A DNA stretch of 7,507 nt from NCBI GenBank assembly GCA_964539665.1, contig CAZIKB010000203.1, positions 1 through 7,507 on the forward strand, given 5' to 3'. The DNA comes from CAZIKB01 sp964539665 (lineage in GTDB: Bacteria; Zhuqueibacterota; Zhuqueibacteria; Oceanimicrobiales; Oceanimicrobiaceae). Shown here one piece after another: positions 1-6,189 of the stretch. The stretch's first letter is position 1; each line of letters starts with the position of its first letter. The position numbers and the translations under genes were made by a program. The notes below the pieces were generated by a model that saw only the letters and a list, made by a program, of their open reading frames with translations, searched no databases and was not told the DNA's origin.

Positions 1-366
1 GATGGAGCAATGAACGCTGACATATTTATCAACTTTCTAAAACGGTTGATTAAAGGAAACGATCAAAAAATATTTCTGATTATTGATAATTTACGTGTGC
101 ATCATGCTAAGCTTGTAAATGCATGGCTCCAAGAACATAAAGACCAAATTGAATTGTTTTATTTACCCGCATATTCTCCTGAAAGAAATCCAGATGAATA
201 TTTAAATCGTGATTTAAAAGTCAGTGTCGCCAATAAGGCTCCAGTTCGCAATCAAGAACAATTGAAACGACAACTGATTTCACATATGAGAAAAATTCAA
301 AAACTCCCAAATCGTGTTAAATCTTATTTTAAAAATCAATATGTCCAATATGCCGCATTATGTTAA
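1..366 (+). CDS. IS630/Tc1-type transposase, 3' part (5' end outside window)
   Basis: This is the C-terminal part of a DDE-type transposase, which cuts and joins the ends of its own insertion sequence. The frame is open from the first base, so the ATG at 10 is probably internal and the CDS is 5'-partial; it ends at the TAA at 364-366. Two of the three catalytic acidic residues are visible: Asp at 85-87 in IIDNLRVHHAK and Glu at 196-198 in YSPERNPDEYLNRDLK. Both contexts are characteristic of the IS630/Tc1-mariner DDE_3 fold, with 36 residues between them. The first Asp would lie upstream of the window. The usual motif is SPELNPIE; here it reads SPERNPDE, a mild departure. The C-terminus (VQYAALC) is a plausible natural end, so nothing shows that this part is broken. 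Whether the whole element is intact cannot be judged. Family assignment is secure; activity is unknown. Confidence 0.88.
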   Translation, partial: DGAMNADIFINFLKRLIKGNDQKIFLIIDNLRVHHAKLVNAWLQEHKDQIELFYLPAYSPERNPDEYLNRDLKVSVANKAPVRNQEQLKRQLISHMRKIQKLPNRVKSYFKNQYVQYAALC

Positions 367-390
367 GTCTTTTATCGCCGGATTAATAAT
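1..390 (+). mobile_element. Right-hand portion of an IS630-family insertion sequence (outer boundary uncertain)
   Basis: The transposase gene implies that the window begins inside an insertion sequence. IS630 elements normally end within a few tens of bases after the transposase stop and are flanked by a duplicated TA. Several TA dinucleotides lie in the AT-rich stretch at about 380-390. The exact end and its inverted repeat cannot be fixed, because the left end is outside the window. The end coordinate given is therefore approximate and inferred. Confidence 0.5.
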
Positions 391-393
391 CTC

Positions 394-422
394 TTGACAT
401 TCCAAATAGAAATGAGTACATT
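394..422 (+). promoter_or_regulatory. Candidate sigma70-type promoter for the first M14 peptidase
   Basis: A perfect -35 hexamer TTGACA (394-399) is followed after exactly 17 bases by TACATT (417-422), which matches the -10 consensus at four of six positions, including the important first, second and sixth. Transcription would begin near 429, giving a leader of about 85 nt before the ATG at 516. The promoter sits between the transposase stop and the peptidase, so it is either just outside the IS or partly provided by its end. This is consensus matching only. Confidence 0.5.
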
Positions 423-463
423 TTGCAACATTTTCACACTATCACAATAATTATCTTAATCCA

Positions 464-496
464 ATTAATTCAATGTGTTAATGTGTCTGAATTGAT
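464..496 (+). other. AT-rich hairpin in the leader of the first peptidase
   Basis: ATTAATTCA (464-472) can pair with TGAATTGAT (488-496) over nine base pairs with one G-U wobble, leaving a 15-nt loop. The loop contains ATGTGT twice (473-478 and 481-486). The structure ends eight bases before the ribosome binding site. The stem is almost all A-U, so it would be weak. A regulatory role is speculation. Confidence 0.25.
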
Positions 497-503
497 CGCG
501 CAT

Positions 504-510
504 AAAGGAA
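504..510 (+). promoter_or_regulatory. Ribosome binding site deciding the start at 516
   Basis: AAAGGAA lies five bases before the ATG at 516, a normal Shine-Dalgarno distance. The alternative upstream start, TTG at 423, has no such site and would fall immediately after the candidate -10 box. The ATG at 516 also places a clean signal peptide at the N-terminus. The paralogue downstream has the same arrangement. Confidence 0.8.
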
Positions 511-515
511 AAGAA

Positions 516-3257
516 ATGAACAAGAAAAAACTTCTGATTTTAGGATTGTTGTTAAGTCTGTACAGTTTTTCAGGTGCATCAGATATTAAATTCTATTCAG
601 GTGCTACATATAATTCGGAGATACCAACTTTAAAGCAAATAGTTGGTCATAACTGGGGTGAAATGATAACTGCGCCAGATGAAATGGAACGGTACCTCAA
701 AGCCCTGGCAGAGGTATCATCCAAAGTCCAGATTATTGAATACGGAAAAACATGGGAGAATCGCCCGCTTTTCTACTTAATCGTAACTTCTGATGAAAAT
801 ATGGCTCGCGTTGAGGAAATCAAGTCCAACATGCGGAAGCTGGCTGATCCTGGAAAAAGCAATAAAGCTGAAGCTGAAGCCTTCATTAAATCACAGCCAG
901 CCATCACATGGTTAGCTTATGGTGTACACGGCAACGAAATTTCCAGTCCGGAAGCTGCCATGTTAACTGCTTACCACCTTGTGGCTGTACAAAATGACTC
1001 GTTGGCTGATTTAGTGCTAAATAACAGCGTTGTCATCATTGATCCATTGCAAAACCCTGATGGACGTAACCGCTTTGTACATTACTACGAGCAAACTCGA
1101 GGACGCTGGCCCGACCCGGATCAACAAGCCGCCGAACATAATGAAGACTGGCCCGGCGGACGGTCAAATCACTACCAATTCGATATGAACAGAGACTGGT
1201 TCGCCCGGACACAAATAGAAACTCGCGGACGCATTATAGCTTACCTGGAATGGTTTCCACAAGTATTTGTTGATTTTCACGAGATGGGCTCCAATTCAAC
1301 TTATTATTTCGCACCGCCTGCGTTCCCTCACAATCCTGAAATGCCGCCTGCTCAAATAAATTGGCTAAAGCGTTTTGGCCAAAATAATGCCCGGTGGTTT
1401 GACCGAATGCAATTCGATTATTTTACCCAGGAAGTATTCGACTCTTTTTACCCTGGCTATGGTGAAGGCTGGCCCATGTTTCAGGGTTCTGTTGGTATGA
1501 CCTATGAGCAGGCCTCAACACGCGGTTTGGTTGTGAAACGTGACGACAAAACCACCATGTACTATCATGATGCCGTGCAACACCATTTCATCGCTTCACT
1601 TGCAACCGCCGAAACCACAGCCAGGAATCGTGAAGCCATGCTGCGCTACTTTTACAATTATCGCCAGTCTGCTATCCAGGAAGGCTCCCGGGAGACCGTG
1701 AAGGAATTCATCATTAGCCCGGGGAACGATCCGAATCGTGCGGCCAAATTAGCTTCAAATCTCATAATCCAGGGTATTGAAGTCAAACAAGCGAAAACTG
1801 CATTTTCGAATTCCAAAGTACGCGACTATTATGAGAGCAAACTCGAATCAAAAAAATTTCCGGCTGGTTCGTACATTGTCACTATGGCTCAACCGTCAAA
1901 ACACCTGGTTAAAACACTTTTAGCAAAGCACACACCGATGGATGATGCCTTTATCAATGAACAATTACGACGTTATGATAAACGCCTTCGAAACCAATTC
2001 TACGACCTCACTGGTTGGTCACTTCCTTTATTATATGATGTTGAATGCTACATGGCTGAAACTGTCTCGCGCGGTCAATTTGATTTACTTCAGACTCCAA
2101 TTCAAATCAAGGGTCGCATACAGGGGGATAAGGCCCATCTGGCGTATCTCATCCCCTGGGGGACAAATTCTGCGGTGAAAGCTCTCGCTCAAATTCAGCA
2201 AGACGACCTGCAGGTTTACAGCGCAGACAAATCTTTTAAATTGAATGGCACAAACTTTCCAGCCGGTTCACTAATCATCAAGGTCAAAAACAATCCTGAC
2301 GACCTCCATAATCGTTTAGAAATAATTGCTGCCAGTACAGGAGTAGACATCTATTCTACAAATACTGCCTGGGTCGAAAAAGGTATCAATTTTGGCAGCA
2401 ATCAGGTTAGATTTCTAAAAAAACCAAGGATCGCCATAGCCTACCAAACTCCAACAAATTCTTCTTCTTTTGGATGGACCCGCTACCTGTTGGAACAGGA
2501 ATATAGTTATCCCGTAACGCTCATCAACACTATGCAGCTTTCCAGGGTTGATTTGAGCAAATACAATGTTCTGATTCTACCCAACTCATCATCCAGATTT
2601 GGTGGCGGTTATAATCAGATTTTTGGCGAATCAGGCGCCAGAAAGATTAAAGAATGGGTACAGGCTGGCGGAACGCTCATAACCATAGGACAGGCCACTC
2701 AATGGCTTACCGGAGAAAAAGTTGGCCTTTTAGCAACTTCCCGTGAAAATAGAGGTGGCAAATCAGAAAAGAGCGGAAAAGAAAAACCGCAGCCGGATAA
2801 GGCCAATCAACAAACAAAATCCGCTAAGGCATCCAGTCAGCCTGTTGATAAAACTGCAAAACCGTTTGATGTAGAACAAGCCATACAACCGGAAAAAGAA
2901 CTCCCAGGCGCGACGCCCGGTGCAATTATGCGTATAAAACTGGATACAGAGCACTGGTTAGCATTCGGTTACGACCAAGACGCAAATGTTATAGTATCAA
3001 GCCGTAACATTTATACCCCGATTAAGCTGGATAAGGGCCGTAACATCGGCCTTTATATGCCTGAAGACAAAGTACTATTAAGCGGCTTCACCTTTGCAGA
3101 TTCTCATAAACAGATTGCCAGCAAAGCATATCTGATGTACCAGCCTCATGGCCGCGGACATGTAGTCGCGTTTGCAGAAGATCCTAATTATCGCGCCTTT
3201 TTGGATGGAATAAATCTGCTTTTCATGAACGCTATTTTCTTGGGACCGGGGCATTAA
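516..3257 (+). CDS. Secreted M14-family zinc carboxypeptidase-like protein, copy 1 (913 aa)
   Basis: Predicted exported metallocarboxypeptidase, hydrolysing peptides at or near the C-terminus outside the cytoplasm; the true substrate is unknown. Residues 1-21 form a Sec signal peptide (MNKKK, a leucine-rich core, likely cleavage after SGA). The M14 domain covers roughly 50-345. Zinc ligands are H138 and E141 in VHGNE and H255 in DFHEMG. N225-R226 in FDMNRDW match the carboxylate-binding Asn-Arg of carboxypeptidase A, and E331 in MTYEQAS is the general base. EHNEDWPGGR (207-216) fits the large M14-like peptidases. A middle region (about 390-635) leads to a class I amidotransferase-like fold (about 636-913) with GQAT at 725-728 where an active enzyme would have its nucleophilic Cys. 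That domain is therefore probably non-catalytic. A Lys/Gln-rich low-complexity insert occupies 745-783. Start is ATG 516, not TTG 423. A paralogue follows after 84 bp. Fold assignment is strong; exact specificity is not predictable. Confidence 0.9.
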   Translation: MNKKKLLILGLLLSLYSFSGASDIKFYSGATYNSEIPTLKQIVGHNWGEMITAPDEMERYLKALAEVSSKVQIIEYGKTWENRPLFYLIVTSDENMARVEEIKSNMRKLADPGKSNKAEAEAFIKSQPAITWLAYGVHGNEISSPEAAMLTAYHLVAVQNDSLADLVLNNSVVIIDPLQNPDGRNRFVHYYEQTRGRWPDPDQQAAEHNEDWPGGRSNHYQFDMNRDWFARTQIETRGRIIAYLEWFPQVFVDFHEMGSNSTYYFAPPAFPHNPEMPPAQINWLKRFGQNNARWFDRMQFDYFTQEVFDSFYPGYGEGWPMFQGSVGMTYEQASTRGLVVKRDDKTTMYYHDAVQHHFIASLATAETTARNREAMLRYFYNYRQSAIQEGSRETVKEFIISPGNDPNRAAKLASNLIIQGIEVKQAKTAFSNSKVRDYYESKLESKKFPAGSYIVTMAQPSKHLVKTLLAKHTPMDDAFINEQLRRYDKRLRNQFYDLTGWSLPLLYDVECYMAETVSRGQFDLLQTPIQIKGRIQGDKAHLAYLIPWGTNSAVKALAQIQQDDLQVYSADKSFKLNGTNFPAGSLIIKVKNNPDDLHNRLEIIAASTGVDIYSTNTAWVEKGINFGSNQVRFLKKPRIAIAYQTPTNSSSFGWTRYLLEQEYSYPVTLINTMQLSRVDLSKYNVLILPNSSSRFGGGYNQIFGESGARKIKEWVQAGGTLITIGQATQWLTGEKVGLLATSRENRGGKSEKSGKEKPQPDKANQQTKSAKASSQPVDKTAKPFDVEQAIQPEKELPGATPGAIMRIKLDTEHWLAFGYDQDANVIVSSRNIYTPIKLDKGRNIGLYMPEDKVLLSGFTFADSHKQIASKAYLMYQPHGRGHVVAFAEDPNYRAFLDGINLLFMNAIFLGPGH

Positions 3258-3273
3258 AAGCATACATAAAACA

Positions 3274-3302
3274 TTGATTTGATTGACAAGAAATAATATA
3301 CT
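3274..3302 (+). promoter_or_regulatory. Candidate promoter for the second M14 peptidase
   Basis: TTGATT (3274-3279) and TATACT (3297-3302) are separated by 17 bases; the -10 box matches the consensus at five of six positions. An overlapping alternative has a perfect TTGACA (3283-3288) with ATTAAT (3306-3311), also at 17 bases but with a poorer -10 box. Either would let the second copy be transcribed independently of the first. No terminator-like hairpin is seen in the spacer, so read-through from copy 1 is also likely. Consensus matching only. Confidence 0.4.
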
Positions 3303-3329
3303 TAAATTAATCGTGAACTAACAAATTCT

Positions 3330-3337
3330 GAGGAAAG
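3330..3337 (+). promoter_or_regulatory. Ribosome binding site of the second M14 peptidase
   Basis: GAGGAAAG ends four bases before the ATG at 3342. It is a strong anti-SD match at the right distance and fixes the start codon. Confidence 0.8.
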
Positions 3338-3341
3338 AACC

Positions 3342-6074
3342 ATGAAAAAATTTTGGGTGTTTTGTACGCTTTGTTTCATATTATGTAGTACGATAATATT
3401 TGCGAATGATTTTGTATTTTATCCGGATGCTACCTATAACGCGCAAATTCCGAACCTGAAGCAAATTGTCGGCTATTCCTGGGCTGAAGGAATTACTACA
3501 CACGGTGAGATGGAACGTTATTTAAAAGCTCTGGCTGAATCCACTCCAAGAGTTAAGCTGATGGAATATGGCCAAACCTGGGAAGGAAGAACACAGTACT
3601 ATGTTATAGTTGCATCCGAATCAAATATGGCTCGATTAGAAGAAATCAAATCGAGTATCCACAAACTTGCTGATCCCCGAACCATTGATAAAGCAGAAGC
3701 TGAGAGGTTGATTAAAACTCTGCCAACTATCACCTGGCTGGCTTATGCCGTGCATGGCAATGAAACTTCCAGTACTGAGGCCGCCATGATGACCGCTTAC
3801 CATCTTGTGGCCGCACAAAACGACACGCTGGCCGAATCTGTCCTGAACAACAGCATTGTGATTATTGACCCACTGCAAAATCCAGACGGGCGAGATCGGT
3901 TTGTCAATTATTTTCGGCAAACACGCAGTCGCTGGCCTGATCCCGACCAACAGGCCGCAGAACATAATGAAGATTGGCCCGGTGGACGTACCAATCATTA
4001 TCTGTTTGACTTGAATCGAGACTGGTTTCCGCAAACACAAATCGAATCACGAGGAAAAATAAAAGCTTATCTGGAGTGGTTCCCACAAGTGTATGCTGAC
4101 ATACATGAAATGGGTTCGAACAGTACCTATTATTTTCCACCAACACCTTTACCGCTAAATCCAAATGTGACGGCTGCACAGGTAAAGTGGATTGAAACCT
4201 ATGGACGAAATAATGCCCGCTGGTTTGATCGCATGCAATTCGATTATTTTTCCCGTGAAGTGTTCGACGCCTTTTATCCGGGTTATGGTGTAAGCTGGCC
4301 AACCTTTCATGGTGCGATGGGCATGACTTACGAAGAAGCCTCAACCCGCGGTTTAGTGGTGAAACGCGACGATGAAACCATGCTCTACTACCGGGATGCT
4401 GTACAGCATCATTTTATCGCCTCTCTTTCGACGGCTGAAACCTCTGCCAGAAACCGGCAGGCCTTGCTGCGTTATTTCTATGATTATCGACTGTCGGCTA
4501 TTAAGGAAGGAGCACAGGAAACCGTAAAAGAATTCATCATAGTACCAGAACGTGATCCAAATCGCGCGGCCAAATTAGTTTCAAATCTCATGGCACAGGG
4601 CATCGAAGTGAAACAGGCCGAAGCTTCATTCACCAACTCTAAAGTCCGCGACTATTATGATGGCAACCTTCAGTCAATACAATTCCCGGCTGGAACCTAC
4701 ATTGTATCTCTGGCCCAACCCGCGAAACGCCTGGCAAAAGTACTCCTCGCGAAAGAAACTCCGATGGATGATGCATTTATCAAAGAACAATTACGCCGCC
4801 ACAAAGAGCACCTTAACGACCAGATCTACGACATCACCGCCTGGTCGCTGCCATTAATTTACGACGTCGAATGTTACAGGGCGGAATCCAGCTCTCGTGG
4901 TCAATTCAAAGTACTTGAGAAACCCATTGTTATTCAAGGCCAAATCTCAGGTGGGAAAGCCCAACTGGCTTATCTCATTCGTTGGGGTACAAATTCTGCA
5001 GCTAAAGCTCTGGCGCAACTGCAGCAAGAAGACCTGAATGTGTACAGTTCAGATAAACCTTTTAAACTAAACGGTGTGAATTTCCCAGGCGGTTCATTGA
5101 TTATCAAAGTCAAAAATAATCCCGACGATCTTCATCAGCGTTTGTCTAAGATTGCAGCAAAGACGGGTGTGGAAATTATCCCAACAAACACATCCTGGGT
5201 GGAAGAAGGCGTCAATTTTGGCAGCCGGAACGTCGTATATCTAAAAAAACCAAAGATCGCCATGGCTTACAATTTGCCCACCCAATCATATTCTACAGGC
5301 TGGGCACGCTACACAATAGAACAAGCGTATAGTTATCCTGTCACAATTATTAATACTCAACAATTTGGTAGATTCGATCTAAATAAATACAATGTTCTGA
5401 TTTTGCCAAATTCTTCAAGCCGCTATGGAGGATACAATCAGATTCTTGGTGAAGCTGGCACTCAAAAAATTAAGACCTGGATTCAAAATGGCGGTACACT
5501 CATTACTATTGGTGAAGCCACCCGCTGGCTCACAAATGATAAAGTAGGACTTTTAGCTACCAGCCGTGAATTAAAAGGTGGAAAACCTGACAAACCTGAA
5601 AAAACAAGCGAGAAATCGAAACAGCCGCAAGGCGCTCAAAAAGGAACGCCTTCAGAGTCTGGTAAAGAAACACAAAAAACTTTCGATCCTGAAAAATCCA
5701 TTCAACCAGAAAAGGAGTTACCTGCTGCCGCACCTGGCTCGATTATGCGAGTTTCATTGGATACAGAGCACTGGCTGGCTTTTGGCTATGACGGCGACGC
5801 TAATGTTCTGGTTTCGAGCCGCAATATTTTTACTCCTGTTAAACTCGATAAAGGCCGTAATGTCGGGCTTTATATGCCTGAAGATAAGGTACTGGTAAGC
5901 GGCTTTATCTGGGAAGACACCAAAAAACAGATGGCCAGCAAAGCCTATCTTATGCACCAAAGCCACGGCCGGGGACATGTCGTTGCTTTTGCTGAAGATC
6001 CTAATTATAGAGCCTTCATGGACGGTTTAAATTTACTCTTTTTAAATGCAATTTTTCTGGGACCGGGACATTAA
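3342..6074 (+). CDS. Secreted M14-family zinc carboxypeptidase-like protein, copy 2 (910 aa)
   Basis: Paralogue of the preceding gene with the same domain order, predicted to be an exported zinc carboxypeptidase of unknown substrate. Residues 1-21 are a Sec signal peptide (MKKFWVF, hydrophobic core, cleavage probably after IFA). It contains Cys 8, 11 and 15 but no proper lipobox, so a lipoprotein is unlikely. The peptidase domain has no indels against copy 1: zinc ligands H138, E141 (VHGNE) and H255 (DIHEMG), substrate-binding N225-R226 (FDLNRDW) and general base E331 (MTYEEAS) have identical numbering. The C-terminal amidotransferase-like fold (about 636-910) carries GEAT at 724-727 where a nucleophile would sit, so it is probably inactive as an amidotransferase. 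A Lys/Gln/Ser-rich insert spans 744-780. Copy 1 and copy 2 differ in a tight cluster at 317-332 beside the active-site Glu. Identity is about 70% by eye, with many silent changes, so the duplication is not recent. Confidence 0.9.
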   Translation: MKKFWVFCTLCFILCSTIIFANDFVFYPDATYNAQIPNLKQIVGYSWAEGITTHGEMERYLKALAESTPRVKLMEYGQTWEGRTQYYVIVASESNMARLEEIKSSIHKLADPRTIDKAEAERLIKTLPTITWLAYAVHGNETSSTEAAMMTAYHLVAAQNDTLAESVLNNSIVIIDPLQNPDGRDRFVNYFRQTRSRWPDPDQQAAEHNEDWPGGRTNHYLFDLNRDWFPQTQIESRGKIKAYLEWFPQVYADIHEMGSNSTYYFPPTPLPLNPNVTAAQVKWIETYGRNNARWFDRMQFDYFSREVFDAFYPGYGVSWPTFHGAMGMTYEEASTRGLVVKRDDETMLYYRDAVQHHFIASLSTAETSARNRQALLRYFYDYRLSAIKEGAQETVKEFIIVPERDPNRAAKLVSNLMAQGIEVKQAEASFTNSKVRDYYDGNLQSIQFPAGTYIVSLAQPAKRLAKVLLAKETPMDDAFIKEQLRRHKEHLNDQIYDITAWSLPLIYDVECYRAESSSRGQFKVLEKPIVIQGQISGGKAQLAYLIRWGTNSAAKALAQLQQEDLNVYSSDKPFKLNGVNFPGGSLIIKVKNNPDDLHQRLSKIAAKTGVEIIPTNTSWVEEGVNFGSRNVVYLKKPKIAMAYNLPTQSYSTGWARYTIEQAYSYPVTIINTQQFGRFDLNKYNVLILPNSSSRYGGYNQILGEAGTQKIKTWIQNGGTLITIGEATRWLTNDKVGLLATSRELKGGKPDKPEKTSEKSKQPQGAQKGTPSESGKETQKTFDPEKSIQPEKELPAAAPGSIMRVSLDTEHWLAFGYDGDANVLVSSRNIFTPVKLDKGRNVGLYMPEDKVLVSGFIWEDTKKQMASKAYLMHQSHGRGHVVAFAEDPNYRAFMDGLNLLFLNAIFLGPGH

Positions 6075-6086
6075 ATTTTATTGTAC

Positions 6087-6106
6087 CGTAAACGTCTTCG
6101 TTTGCG
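6087..6106 (+). terminator. Hairpin after the second peptidase, possible weak terminator
   Basis: CGTAAACG (6087-6094) and CGTTTGCG (6099-6106) can form an eight-base-pair stem with one G-U wobble and a TCTT loop, beginning 12 bases after the stop codon. No run of T follows on this strand, so it is not a standard intrinsic terminator. It could act as an mRNA 3'-end stabiliser or a Rho-linked end. Confidence 0.35.
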
Positions 6107-6113
6107 AGATTCC

Positions 6114-6128
6114 TAATCGAGACGATTG
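6114..6128 (+). other. Second small hairpin in the peptidase-dehydrogenase spacer
   Basis: AATCG (6115-6119) and CGATT (6123-6127) pair around an AGA loop, with a possible outer T-G wobble. It is only five to six base pairs and lies eight bases after the preceding hairpin. Alone it may be chance; together the two give the spacer a double stem-loop. Confidence 0.2.
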
Positions 6129-6141
6129 AGTTGCAGGTTTT

Positions 6142-6172
6142 GAGGAATAGAATGAACAAATTAACCGAATAG
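6142..6172 (+). other. Six-codon mini-ORF (MNKLTE) with strong ribosome binding site, possible leader peptide
   Basis: GAGGAA (6142-6147) precedes an ATG at 6152 by four bases, and the frame stops at TAG 6170-6172 after MNKLTE. The stop lies 17 bases before the dehydrogenase start and is in another frame. The mini-ORF's ribosome binding site is better than that of the dehydrogenase itself. It could be a translated leader that couples ribosomes to the gene behind it, the remnant of a lost gene start, or chance. Nothing in the six residues suggests amino-acid-specific attenuation. Confidence 0.3.
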
Positions 6173-6189
6173 ATAATGAGAAAATAAAA

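Larger units (their letters stand above)
516..6074 (+). repeat. Ancient tandem gene duplication (M14 peptidase pair)
   Basis: The reading frames 516-3257 and 3342-6074 align end to end, including signal peptide length, catalytic numbering and the identical C-terminus FLGPGH. Only short identical DNA runs remain, such as the 18 bases beginning aaatacaatgttctgatt near 2559 and 5383. Silent differences are plentiful elsewhere. This indicates old divergence under protein-level constraint rather than a recent copy or an assembly artefact. Confidence 0.85.

Noticed and set aside
423..515. N-terminal extension of the first peptidase from a TTG at 423
   Set aside because: No ribosome binding site, it starts right after the candidate -10 box, and it would bury the signal peptide 31 residues inside. 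ATG 516 has a proper AAAGGAA and matches the paralogue start.
3363..3389. Lipoprotein signal in the second peptidase (Cys 8, 11, 15)
   Set aside because: None of the cysteines is preceded by a small residue in a lipobox pattern; a standard Sec cleavage after A21 fits better and aligns with copy 1.
3636..4344. Two overlapping minus-strand open frames of 134 and 146 codons inside the second peptidase
   Set aside because: They lie entirely opposite a conserved peptidase domain, show no recognisable motif, and are explained by codon bias of the sense gene.
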